NCBI GenBank assembly: GCA_947495075.1
Contig: CANLXH010000002.1
Location: forward strand, 992,001-1,056,000
From: an uncultured Croceitalea sp.
GTDB taxonomy: Bacteria > Bacteroidota > Bacteroidia > Flavobacteriales > Flavobacteriaceae
Length of the DNA: 64,000 nt
Direction: 5' to 3'
The notes under the pieces are model-generated. The model was not told where the DNA came from. It did not search any database and was given only the letters and a program-made list of their open reading frames with translations. This document shows, in pieces, positions 16,525-25,638 of the stretch (positions are counted from its first letter, which is position 1; the number at the start of each line of letters is the position of its first letter). The translations under genes were made by a program, and so were the position numbers.

Positions 16525-18906
16525 ATGGGTATGATAAAGGAGAATAATGGAGAATCGCCAATGTTGCAGTTAGTTAGCTTTAATAAGTTGCTTAATCATT
16601 ATGATGAGCAATTAAAGAGTACAGATGAATCTCTTGCTGCAAGGGCAAAATATGTTCTTGATGCTCAAGCTCCCTACCCAGAACTTCGTGAAGGTTTCGA
16701 CGACCTTTCTATTCTTGAGGAGCGAAAAGACGTTATAAGCATTATTTTGGCAGATACTTTTTCGCAGGTTTTGACTAATAATGAAATAAAAACCGCTTCT
16801 ATACCCTATGCTAATTTGGTTTTTAATTCATCTAAACGTTTTCAAAAAGTTATTGAAGATGCTGGTGAAGGATATGAATTAGAAATGAGAAATATGCCGG
16901 ACGACATGCATTATATGATACAGTGTACGGTTATTCTAAGTTTCTATTATGGTTTTAATTTAGATTTTAAGAGACCTCTTTTTTATGATATTCCAGATAA
17001 AAATGGAGTAATAAGGCATTATCGTATTTTATATAATGCTGATTTTATGGAAATTACTCCAACAGAGAAAGCCAAAGATTTAAAGCAAAGTGATGTTGAT
17101 GAATTATTAGAGAACTTTGAAGATTTAGAGCTTTGGAAAGAGAAAATACCACCGAATAGTTTTATCACAAAAGGATTTGTTATTTCTAATCTATTTGATG
17201 TTACAGCGGAACATTCTATTTCTCAAATAAAATCGAGCTTAATAGGTAGTAACAAACGCGGTAGCGAAAATTTTATGGAAGATTTTCAAAGTACGTTTAG
17301 TTCCCTTTTTAGTTTAAACGGTATTAATGTAGGATTTGCAGGATATGACCCTAATACAAATAGATTTTTAAAGATTCATGGAAAAGGGATAGAAAGTTAT
17401 CTTCTTAAAGGTCAAGAAATGGAATCTTGTGACACCATGTTGTGTGATTACTCATACGGTAAATTATTAAAAGAAAGCACTTACTACGCCATTTCTAATG
17501 TTGAGAAATACTATAAAAAATCTGAAGGAAAAGTTCAACCTTACAAAAATTTGTATGAGCAGGGTATTAAAAGTGCAATTTTAGCTCCAATAGCTGATGA
17601 AGGTAATCTTTTAGGTGTTTTGGAATTGGTATCTACTAAGGTTAACGAGCTAAATAGCATAAATGCTAACAAGCTTGTAGATGTAATGCCGTTTATTGTT
17701 TCTGCAGTTCTTAGATCTATTGAGGAGGAACAAAATTTGATTGATGCTATTATTCAACATGAGTGTACAACTGTTCATTCTTCTGTGTATTGGAAATTTC
17801 AAGAAGAAGCAAAGCGGTTTATGACAGATCAACTTAGTGGAAATCAACCAGCTTTTAAAGAGATTGTTTTTAAAGATGTTTATCCATTATATGGCCAAAT
17901 AGATATTAAAGATTCTTCAAGAGAAAGAAATCTAGCTATACAACGAGATTTAATGATTCAGCTTTCAGAAATTTATTCTGTAGTAAATGAAGCCTGGAAA
18001 AAATTTAAACTTCCAATTTATGACGAATTAATGTTTCGTGTAAATGACTATTTAGAAGAGATTAGAGAAACCTTACATACAAATAGTGAACAAGCAATTT
18101 TTGATTTTGTTCAAGAAGAAATTAATCCAGTTTTTCATCATTTAAAGAGAGAAGACAAAAAACTTAAAGAGTTAATTCTTTCTTATGAGAGCAAGATAGA
18201 TGCAGAAACGGAGTCATATTACGATCATCGTCGTAATTATGATGAAAGTGTAATGGAAATAAATAAAAAGCTAGCGGCCATGCTAGATAAAAAACAGCTA
18301 GCGGCTCAAGAGATGTTTCCTCATTATTTTGAGAGGTATAAGACAGATGGAGTTGAACATAATATGTATATAGGGAGCCAGATTGCTAACGATAGAAATT
18401 TTGATTCCCTTTACCTTAATAATCTTAGGCTTTGGCAATTACAGATAATGGTAGAGATGGAAAATAAGCACTATGCATTAAAACCTAATCTCCCCATACA
18501 ATTAGACGTTGCTTCACTAATGTTGGTTTATAGTACTCCTTTAGCGATTCGGTTTAGAATGGATGAAAAACGATTTGATGTAGATGGAACTTATAATGCC
18601 CGGTATGAGATTATCAAAAAACGAATTGATAAATCTTATGTAAAAGGTACAAACGAACGTCTAACTCAAAAAGGAAAACTTGCAATTGTGTATTCTCAAA
18701 AAAAGGATGAAAAAGAATACTTACGTTATGTAAAATTCTTAAAATCTAAAGGGTATTTTACTAATAATATAGAGATTGTAGAATTAGAAGGTTTGCAAGG
18801 AGTAACGGGGCTTAAAGCAATTAGAGCAGAAATTCTTTACAAGACAGATGAAAAATCTACAAAAACATACACTTATGATGATTTAATGGAAGAACTTAAG
18901 TTGTAA
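16525..18906 (+). CDS. Large GAF-domain protein of unknown function
   Basis: This 793-residue soluble protein has no signal peptide. A GAF domain can be read at about residues 235-415 (GINVGFAGYD..., YEQGIKSAILAPI, LLGVLELVSTK), which in other proteins binds small ligands such as cyclic nucleotides or haem. The N-terminal 230 residues and the C-terminal 370 residues (helical, charged, partly coiled-coil-like around 530-600) match no family that I know, and no output domain (kinase, cyclase, GGDEF) is seen. It is a single-gene unit, ending next to the convergent HD/Pycsar-effector-like gene with no gap. A possible start two codons later (MIKEN) is equally good. Confidence 0.75.
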   Translation: MGMIKENNGESPMLQLVSFNKLLNHYDEQLKSTDESLAARAKYVLDAQAPYPELREGFDDLSILEERKDVISIILADTFSQVLTNNEIKTASIPYANLVFNSSKRFQKVIEDAGEGYELEMRNMPDDMHYMIQCTVILSFYYGFNLDFKRPLFYDIPDKNGVIRHYRILYNADFMEITPTEKAKDLKQSDVDELLENFEDLELWKEKIPPNSFITKGFVISNLFDVTAEHSISQIKSSLIGSNKRGSENFMEDFQSTFSSLFSLNGINVGFAGYDPNTNRFLKIHGKGIESYLLKGQEMESCDTMLCDYSYGKLLKESTYYAISNVEKYYKKSEGKVQPYKNLYEQGIKSAILAPIADEGNLLGVLELVSTKVNELNSINANKLVDVMPFIVSAVLRSIEEEQNLIDAIIQHECTTVHSSVYWKFQEEAKRFMTDQLSGNQPAFKEIVFKDVYPLYGQIDIKDSSRERNLAIQRDLMIQLSEIYSVVNEAWKKFKLPIYDELMFRVNDYLEEIRETLHTNSEQAIFDFVQEEINPVFHHLKREDKKLKELILSYESKIDAETESYYDHRRNYDESVMEINKKLAAMLDKKQLAAQEMFPHYFERYKTDGVEHNMYIGSQIANDRNFDSLYLNNLRLWQLQIMVEMENKHYALKPNLPIQLDVASLMLVYSTPLAIRFRMDEKRFDVDGTYNARYEIIKKRIDKSYVKGTNERLTQKGKLAIVYSQKKDEKEYLRYVKFLKSKGYFTNNIEIVELEGLQGVTGLKAIRAEILYKTDEKSTKTYTYDDLMEELKL

Positions 18907-20100
18907 TTACATTACCATTCTGTCTGGACCAAAAAAGCGAAATGCTATTCCAAATGCCAACACAGAAATTACAATTCCGATAATAAAGATAGCATAGGTA
19001 AGCCTCAATATTTTATATTTCCTGTTTAGTACTAAACCTAGAAAATACAAATCCTTAGTTAAAGAAGAGTAGATAAATTTGTTGTCTTTAACTAGTTCTT
19101 GAATAGCCCATTCGTATTCAGGCAAACTCATTTTATGAAAGTTTCCAAAGAATAAAAGGTTTACTTTTTTCTTTTCTACATCCTCTTTAGTAAACTTACC
19201 ACCGGTAACATTTGGTCTTGTTGCCAAAACTGCTAAAACCATAGAAATAACACTAAAAGTGATGAAAATTAGTGTTGGATAAATCAAATAACCATTTGAA
19301 GGGTTATCTAATTTTGGGATAAGGTTAGACAGTGCAACAGAAATTATTATTGCATTAACAGACAATAAGATATTGGCTTTAGTATCTGCAATATCACTTA
19401 AAGTCAAATGATTTTTTAATGTAACTCTAAATAAGGTTTGAATGCCTCTGTCTGGGCTTTCACTTTTATATTTAGCCTTAAGTTGTTCTTTTTTAGCTAT
19501 TTGTTTTTCAGTTTTTTTATCCTTTAATAACTGTGTTAGATTTTTTTGTTTGGCGCTTTCCCAGTTTTCCTTTGCATAAGAGGTATAAAATTGATGTTCA
19601 TTTCGAAACATTTTTATATTCTCATTCCGCCATTGCTTATCACTATGATTAGCAATGCCTAACTTTTTTAGCTCTTCTTTTAAAAAATCTGTTGTTTCCC
19701 AATAGCTTTTTTGCGCAAAATGAGAAGAATCTGCATCTCTAATAATTTTTTCTTGCAGATTTTGAGGTATATAGTGGCGTTTGGTCGCCATTATCAAACT
19801 TCCTATTTTTTTTATATCATCCTCTGCATAAGCTTCCTTTTTTAAAAATTCAGAAGCAATTTTACAACTTGCTTCTTCATGATTTTCGACTCCAGCAGTA
19901 TAGCCGGTGTCATGAAACCAGGCTGCCACTAGCGAATTTTCATAATCCTTACCATTCAAGTTATGGTTTTCAAGCAACTCTTTAGTGCTTTTAACAACAC
20001 GTTGCGTGTGTTTTAAATTATGATACAGAAATTTTTTATCAAGTTTATCTTTAAGAATTTTAGTAACAAATTCTTCAGCTTTTTGAACAATCTCTGACAT
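18907..20100 (-). CDS. HD-domain phosphohydrolase fused to Pycsar-effector-like (PycTM, DUF5706) membrane domain
   Basis: This 397-residue protein has two parts. Residues 1-200 form an HD-superfamily domain with putative metal ligands His31, His63-Asp64 (AAWFHDTGY) and Asp122 (IIRDADSSH), expected to hydrolyse phosphate esters or nucleotides. Residues about 215-397 match the Pycsar transmembrane effector family: the marker segment SDIADTKANILLSVNAIII (about 235-253) leads into the first membrane helix, a second follows at about 270-292, and a third near the C-terminus (about 372-392). In Pycsar defence, PycTM effectors damage the inner membrane when they bind cyclic CMP or UMP. No pyrimidine cyclase gene lies in this window. 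It may be a housekeeping relative rather than a defence gene. Confidence 0.82.
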   Translation of the reverse strand: MSEIVQKAEEFVTKILKDKLDKKFLYHNLKHTQRVVKSTKELLENHNLNGKDYENSLVAAWFHDTGYTAGVENHEEASCKIASEFLKKEAYAEDDIKKIGSLIMATKRHYIPQNLQEKIIRDADSSHFAQKSYWETTDFLKEELKKLGIANHSDKQWRNENIKMFRNEHQFYTSYAKENWESAKQKNLTQLLKDKKTEKQIAKKEQLKAKYKSESPDRGIQTLFRVTLKNHLTLSDIADTKANILLSVNAIIISVALSNLIPKLDNPSNGYLIYPTLIFITFSVISMVLAVLATRPNVTGGKFTKEDVEKKKVNLLFFGNFHKMSLPEYEWAIQELVKDNKFIYSSLTKDLYFLGLVLNRKYKILRLTYAIFIIGIVISVLAFGIAFRFFGPDRMVM

Positions 20101-20153
20101 AGTTGTATATTGAATAATCCAAAATACAAAATTTTGGAACTAAGCCCTGTGAT

Positions 20154-23100
20154 ATGAAAAAAATTTACTTAACTACCTTGGTATTACTAATAGTTAGTTG
20201 TGCTACATACAAGCCAAAGTATGCTGAAGAATTTACAAGACAATTCGTCGATAGTAATAAAGAAACGACACATACTTTTTATTTGATTGGTGATGCGGGT
20301 TTATCACCAATTGGAGGTATGAATCCGGTTCTTAAATCTTTTAAATCTAGACTAGAAAGCGCTCCAAATAATAGCACTGCTATTTTTTTAGGGGACAATA
20401 TTTATCCTGCAGGTATGCTAGATAAAAAAGATTCAACAAAGGCTTATATAGAAGCTAAAAGCCATTTAGATGCACAATTAAACACATTATCAAATTTTAA
20501 AGGGCAACCAGTTTTTATCCCAGGGAATCATGATTGGTACAATGAAGATTTAAAAGGACTAAAAAGACAAGAAAAATATGTTGAAGAATACTTAGATGAT
20601 AAGAAGGCTTTTTCTCCAGATAATGGATGTCCAATTGAGGAAATTGAAGTAAATGATGAGGTAACAGTCATTGTTATAGATACAGAATGGTATCTAACTA
20701 ATTGGGATAATAAACCAGATATTAATGATGATTGCGAAATAAAAGATAGAGAACGTTTTTTTCTTGCTATGGAAGACGCTATAAAAGATAATAGTCAAAA
20801 GACAACTATTATAGCCATGCATCATCCAATGTTTTCTTATGGTTCTCATGGAGGTCAATATTCTTTTAAACAAAACATATATCCAAGCAATGGAAAAGTA
20901 CCATTACCCATTATTGGAACTTTTGTTAACCTTCTTAGAAGAACATCTGGAGCATCGATAGCAGATATACAGAACAAGCGCTACAACCAATTAAAAAAAC
21001 GTTTGGTTACTCTAGCACAATATTCAGACAAAGTTATTTTTGCTTCAGGACATGAACATACACTACAATATATAGTTGAAGAGAACACACCGCAAATCGT
21101 AAGTGGTTCAGGTGCAAAAAAAGGAGCAACTAGATTGTTGAATGGCAGTAAATTTTCTACTGGTAAGACTGGCTATGCTGTCTTGGAAGTTTATAAAGAT
21201 GGTTCTTCTAAAGTAGACTTTTACGGAATTGAAAATAATGTAGAAAGTCTTTTGTATAGCACTCAGGTATTACCTCCAAATAGGGAAAAACAAAAGTTTA
21301 ATGTAGAGTCAAAATTTCCTGCATTTGTAGAAGCTTCAGTTTATACAGATGAAGAAGTTGATAAAACAGGTTTCTTTAAAACAATATGGGGAGAACGTTA
21401 TAGAAAATATTACGCTACAAAAGTAAAAGCTCCAACTGTGGATTTGGATACGTTATTAGGTGGATTAAGACCTGTACGAAAAGGAGGTGGACATCAATCA
21501 AAATCATTACGACTAGAACACAAAGATGGTAGACAATTTGTAATGAGAGCACTTAAAAAAAGTGCAGAACTATATTTACAGGCACTAGCTTTTCAAGAAG
21601 AATATATAGTAGGAGATTTTGAGGGAACAATTACAGAAGCTATTTTACGAGATTTTTATACCGGAGCACACCCTTATGCGCCTTTTACTATAGGGGAATT
21701 ATCAGACGCGGTTGGGGTGTATCATACAAACCCTAAACTATATTACATACCTAAACAATCGGCTTTGGAAGATTTTAATAAGGATTTTGGTGATGAGTTG
21801 TATATGATTGAAGAACACGTTTCTGATGGTCATGACTTACAAAGTTTTGGTAATACTAAGAAGATTGAAAGTACAGATGACCTAATGAAGAAGCTTCGAA
21901 AAGATGAAGATTATAAGGTAGATGTTAAAGCGTATGCACGTGCTAGACTTTTTGATATGATGGTTGGTGATTGGGATAGACATGTTGATCAGTGGAGATG
22001 GGCACAAATTGAAGATGATACAGGAAATAGAATTTTTAAGCCAATACCTAGAGACAGAGATCAAGCATTTTCAATATTGGGAGATGGGGCGTTAATGGGT
22101 TTCGCATCTAAAGCGATACCTTCTCTTAAATTATTTGAAGGTTTTAACGAAGAAATACGTAGTGTTAAAGGTTACAATTCTTCCCCAATGACTTTTGCAT
22201 TGGATATGGCTTTGCTAGCTGAAACTGATTTGAAGACTTGGGAAAATGAAGCAAAATATATTCAAGAAAACCTTACATCGTCACATATAGATAAAGCTTT
22301 TGAACAGTTTCCAGAAGAAGTTAGAGATGAAACTATCGCAAAAATTAAGAAAACACTTTTATCAAGAAAGGTGAATTTAGTTGAAACTGCACAAGAATAT
22401 TTTAAAGTTATAAATAAATATAGTGTAGTGACAGGTACGGATAAAGATGACTATTTTGTGATTAATTCAACTAATAACGGAGATTTAATTGTAAAGGCAT
22501 TCCGAATCAAAAACAAAAAAATGTCTGACCTCTTTTTCGATAAAACGTATAATGCAGCTACTACAAAAGAAGTTTGGATTTATGGTTTAGATGATGATGA
22601 TGTTTTTGAAGTAAATAAAACCAAGAGTAAAATAAAGTTACGATTAATAGGAGGTCATAATAATGATGTTTATAAAATTAGTGAGAACACCAAAGGAGTT
22701 CATGTTTATGATTTTAAAGACAAGAAAAATACCTTTGACGAAGCTTATGGAGGTAAAATTCATAAGGTTAGAGACTATGATACTAACACGTACCAGTTCT
22801 TAAAGATAAAAGCTAGTAATAATCAATTGTTACCAGCCCTTGGTTTTAATCCAGATGATGGTTTTCGTTTAGGAATTACAAATACATATACATTTAATGG
22901 ATTTAGGCAAAACCCTTTTACCCAACAACATACTTTTAATGCAGCGTATTATTTTGCTACGAGTGGATTTGATTTTGGATACAATGGTGAGTTTGCCAAT
23001 GTATTTGAGAATGTGAACTTGGAATTAAATGCCAAGTTTACAAGTCCCAATTTTGCAATTAACTTTTTTGGATTTGGTAACGATACTGAAAATAATGATG

Positions 23101-23861
23101 ATGAGGAGGAATTGGGACTAGATTTTAATCGTGTTAAAATTAGAACTATCAAATTTGCTCCTTCATTAGTTTGGAGAGGTCAACAAGGTTCTAAAGTGCG
23201 TGTAGGAGCTTCTTATGAAAATTATAATGTTGAAGAGACTGAAGATCGTTTTATTGAGGGATTTTTCTCAAATCTTAATAGAGATACACAACAAGATTTT
23301 TTTGGAGTAGATGCTGAGTATAACTATTCTAATTCTGATAATGAAGCTTTTCCAACTATGGGGATGGATTTTACCTTGCATGGAGGATACAAGACCAATT
23401 TAAGCGAATCTGGCAGAGCTTATGGCTTTATAATTCCGAGTTTGTCTTTTGATTATAAGTTGGTAGCTAATGGTAGATTGGTTTTAGCAACAAAATTTAA
23501 AGGGCATTTTAATTTAGGTGATGACTTTGAGTTTTACCAAGGAGCAACTATTGGAGCAAACAATGGGCTTCGAGGATTTCGTTTTCAACGCTTTAATGGA
23601 AAAACAGCTTATTTTCAGAATACAGATTTAAGACTTAGTTTCCGTAAAAGACAGACAGGACTTTTACCTGTTACACCTGGTATATTTGGCGGTTTTGACT
23701 ATGGGCGAGTTTGGTTACCAGACGAAGACTCAAATACATGGCATAATTCATATGGCGGCGGATTTTTTATCAATGGCTCAAATGTACTATCAGCTAATTT
23801 TGGATTATTTAATAGTACGGATGGACTGCGCTTCGCCTTTGGTGTAGGTTTTGGATTCTAG
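20154..23861 (+). CDS. Metallophosphoesterase fused to a kinase-like middle region and an outer-membrane beta-barrel
   Basis: This 1235-residue envelope protein begins with a signal sequence ending at a lipobox-like Cys16 (LLIVSC). Residues about 40-350 form a calcineurin-type phosphatase (IGDAGL, GDNIYPAG, GNHDWYNED, MHHPMF, SGHEH). Residues about 430-740 are a separate domain with a Lys-containing strand (FVMRALKK, about 463), a loop GDWDRHVDQWRW (about 604) and DRDQAF (about 633) that recall the catalytic loops of Fam20/CotH/PI3K-like kinases. The last 400 or so residues form a BamA/surface-antigen-type beta-barrel ending in FGVGFGF. The first two domains would sit on one side of the outer membrane. 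The phosphatase and barrel calls are firm; the kinase-like reading is inference. Confidence 0.82.
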   Translation: MKKIYLTTLVLLIVSCATYKPKYAEEFTRQFVDSNKETTHTFYLIGDAGLSPIGGMNPVLKSFKSRLESAPNNSTAIFLGDNIYPAGMLDKKDSTKAYIEAKSHLDAQLNTLSNFKGQPVFIPGNHDWYNEDLKGLKRQEKYVEEYLDDKKAFSPDNGCPIEEIEVNDEVTVIVIDTEWYLTNWDNKPDINDDCEIKDRERFFLAMEDAIKDNSQKTTIIAMHHPMFSYGSHGGQYSFKQNIYPSNGKVPLPIIGTFVNLLRRTSGASIADIQNKRYNQLKKRLVTLAQYSDKVIFASGHEHTLQYIVEENTPQIVSGSGAKKGATRLLNGSKFSTGKTGYAVLEVYKDGSSKVDFYGIENNVESLLYSTQVLPPNREKQKFNVESKFPAFVEASVYTDEEVDKTGFFKTIWGERYRKYYATKVKAPTVDLDTLLGGLRPVRKGGGHQSKSLRLEHKDGRQFVMRALKKSAELYLQALAFQEEYIVGDFEGTITEAILRDFYTGAHPYAPFTIGELSDAVGVYHTNPKLYYIPKQSALEDFNKDFGDELYMIEEHVSDGHDLQSFGNTKKIESTDDLMKKLRKDEDYKVDVKAYARARLFDMMVGDWDRHVDQWRWAQIEDDTGNRIFKPIPRDRDQAFSILGDGALMGFASKAIPSLKLFEGFNEEIRSVKGYNSSPMTFALDMALLAETDLKTWENEAKYIQENLTSSHIDKAFEQFPEEVRDETIAKIKKTLLSRKVNLVETAQEYFKVINKYSVVTGTDKDDYFVINSTNNGDLIVKAFRIKNKKMSDLFFDKTYNAATTKEVWIYGLDDDDVFEVNKTKSKIKLRLIGGHNNDVYKISENTKGVHVYDFKDKKNTFDEAYGGKIHKVRDYDTNTYQFLKIKASNNQLLPALGFNPDDGFRLGITNTYTFNGFRQNPFTQQHTFNAAYYFATSGFDFGYNGEFANVFENVNLELNAKFTSPNFAINFFGFGNDTENNDDEEELGLDFNRVKIRTIKFAPSLVWRGQQGSKVRVGASYENYNVEETEDRFIEGFFSNLNRDTQQDFFGVDAEYNYSNSDNEAFPTMGMDFTLHGGYKTNLSESGRAYGFIIPSLSFDYKLVANGRLVLATKFKGHFNLGDDFEFYQGATIGANNGLRGFRFQRFNGKTAYFQNTDLRLSFRKRQTGLLPVTPGIFGGFDYGRVWLPDEDSNTWHNSYGGGFFINGSNVLSANFGLFNSTDGLRFAFGVGFGF

Positions 23862-24730
23862 AGCTTACTTAGATTTAAGCTGTATAGATTTCCACCTTGT
23901 GTATGAGACTTTTCGTCAGATAGCAATAGCGTAGAATCGTTTTTAAAAGAAACTGCTTCCAATTGTGTTCGGACTCCCAAATCTATTTGCTGTTTTTTTC
24001 CTTTAGAAAAATCATCAAAATTAAAATCAGTTAATATAGTAAGATAGCCATAAGACAATAAGGCTATTTTTTTACCATCTGAAGATATATCAGCAGAAGT
24101 AATAGAACAAGTATTTTGATTGGAACAAATTATAAATTCGCCTACTAATTTAGCCTTATATTTTCCTTTTGTATCAGGGACTTTATAAATTAGAGCCTTC
24201 CCATCGTATGGTCTAGTACGGTTTTTAGTTATAAGATAAAGTGAGTTTTTCCAGTGAAAAAAAGCTTCTGTATCGTAATATAATTTGGTTTCTTTAGGAG
24301 GATAGTGTTTCTGTTCAGGATAGAAAAATTCTATTTTTTCAGCATCTATTTTGTCTCCTTTTTCTTTTTGTGGATTAGGTAATTTGTAAATACGTAGTTT
24401 TTTTTTGTCATTACCATTGTTTCCAAAATCTCCAATATACAGATTGCCATGGATATCCTTAGCTAAATCTTCCCAATCATCATTTTTGGCATTTTTGACT
24501 TTAAGCTCTTTTGTTATGTTACCAGTCTGGTCCAATTGATAGATTTTATCTTTATTTCCATTATCCTCTATAACCCAAATCGAGTTTTCTGAGTAAAATT
24601 GGATACCCGAATTCTCTTCTAGACTAGAAGGGATGTCTGCGACCAAAGTAAGTTTTCCATGACTTTGACAACTAGCTTGGGTAAAGCATAAAAAAAATAG
24701 GTAGCCAAGTTTATTAAGTTGAAAACTCAT
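23858..24730 (-). CDS. Beta-propeller-like lipoprotein of unknown function
   Basis: This 290-residue protein has an N-terminal hydrophobic signal with a lipobox-like Cys21 (FTQASC). The mature part has repeated short beta-strand blades (IWVIEDNGNKDKIYQLD, NLYIGDFGNNGNDKKKLRIYKL, SADISSDGKKIALLSYG), resembling SdiA-regulated or NHL-type propellers. It is the last gene of the long minus-strand run, one base after the SRPBCC/GyrI-like gene, and overlaps the convergent phosphatase-barrel gene by 4 bases. I do not recognise a catalytic site, and binding of a ligand or partner is only a guess. Confidence 0.68.
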   Translation of the reverse strand: MSFQLNKLGYLFFLCFTQASCQSHGKLTLVADIPSSLEENSGIQFYSENSIWVIEDNGNKDKIYQLDQTGNITKELKVKNAKNDDWEDLAKDIHGNLYIGDFGNNGNDKKKLRIYKLPNPQKEKGDKIDAEKIEFFYPEQKHYPPKETKLYYDTEAFFHWKNSLYLITKNRTRPYDGKALIYKVPDTKGKYKAKLVGEFIICSNQNTCSITSADISSDGKKIALLSYGYLTILTDFNFDDFSKGKKQQIDLGVRTQLEAVSFKNDSTLLLSDEKSHTQGGNLYSLNLSKL

Positions 24731-24731
24731 A

Positions 24732-25631
24732 TTATTTATTATCAGATTTTATGGGTAAGTATATTTCTGCCTTCCAATTTAATTCGTCCCCACCTTGATT
24801 AGGATTATTGTAAAAGAACTCAATTGGTTCATGGATTACATTAATATTTTTGCGTTCGGCATAGTCTAACAATTTATACCATGCTCTATCTGAAGTGATG
24901 TAATTACCATTGTAAATAGCTTTTATTGCTTTTTGTCTTTTAAATTCCTTGTATTTAATCTCTTTATGGCGGGGTAGGCTGTCATGATAGATAATTGGGT
25001 AGCAAAAATTATAGATAATGCTATCGTTGTCTCTATTCCAATTAGTTATCTCAACAAATGGGATGCCATTTTCTTTAATTTCGTTATCTAATATAAAACC
25101 AGTTAAATAAGGATAATTAATCATCATTCCCATAGCTTTTTTTTGCTGTTCGCCTTCTATGGAAAGGCAAGCACAATATTTGGATTGCAGTTCATCTTCA
25201 CCGATAATCTTTACTTTAAAGTTTTTAATGTGATTATTGAGTATTTCCACAAAACCTAAAAGGTTTGTTTTAGAACGTTTTTCCAAAACCGTTTCTGTAA
25301 ATGGAATTGTAATTTTGTTCATGAGACTATTATCCAAGTCCTTTATTCTGACCTTTACTTTAGAAGTTGAATCGGTCAAGGGAACAATTTTCCAATCATA
25401 GATTAGTGTAGAGTCCCCAAATTTCAAGTGTTGGGAAACCGATAATAAATCTTTTTGAACGATAGGCATGTTAGACCCTATTTTCTTGTGCCATGTTTTT
25501 ATAGTTTGATTTATTGCCCCAGGAAAAGTATTACTACGAAAAGAGACTATGTAATCGTATGGTTTAAAAAAAAGATACCATAAAAGCAATAAGATTAGAA
25601 CTACAAGAGTACCAGAATAGACTTTTTTCAT
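24732..25631 (-). CDS. Membrane-anchored SRPBCC plus GyrI-like small-molecule-binding protein
   Basis: This 299-residue protein has one N-terminal membrane helix (about 5-25) and then two predicted ligand-binding regions: an SRPBCC/START-like fold (about 30-140; TFPGAINQTIKTWHKKIG, STLIYDWKIVPL) and a C-terminal AraC-effector/GyrI-like fold (about 145-295; the pattern AIKAIYNGNYITSDRAWYKL and PIEFFYNNPN...AEIYLPI). Such folds bind small hydrophobic or cationic molecules. The anchor suggests that it faces the periplasm. It is 7 bases downstream of the haloperoxidase-like gene and 1 base before the next lipoprotein gene, so the three are surely co-transcribed. The fold calls are from pattern only. 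Confidence 0.68.
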   Translation of the reverse strand: MKKVYSGTLVVLILLLLWYLFFKPYDYIVSFRSNTFPGAINQTIKTWHKKIGSNMPIVQKDLLSVSQHLKFGDSTLIYDWKIVPLTDSTSKVKVRIKDLDNSLMNKITIPFTETVLEKRSKTNLLGFVEILNNHIKNFKVKIIGEDELQSKYCACLSIEGEQQKKAMGMMINYPYLTGFILDNEIKENGIPFVEITNWNRDNDSIIYNFCYPIIYHDSLPRHKEIKYKEFKRQKAIKAIYNGNYITSDRAWYKLLDYAERKNINVIHEPIEFFYNNPNQGGDELNWKAEIYLPIKSDNK

Positions 25632-25638
25632 GTGTTAT

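Noticed and set aside
18907-23861. Complete Pycsar or other cyclic-nucleotide defence island
   Set aside because: No pyrimidine cyclase, CD-NTase, restriction, toxin or mobile-element gene is near; only an effector-like domain is seen, so a full defence system cannot be claimed.
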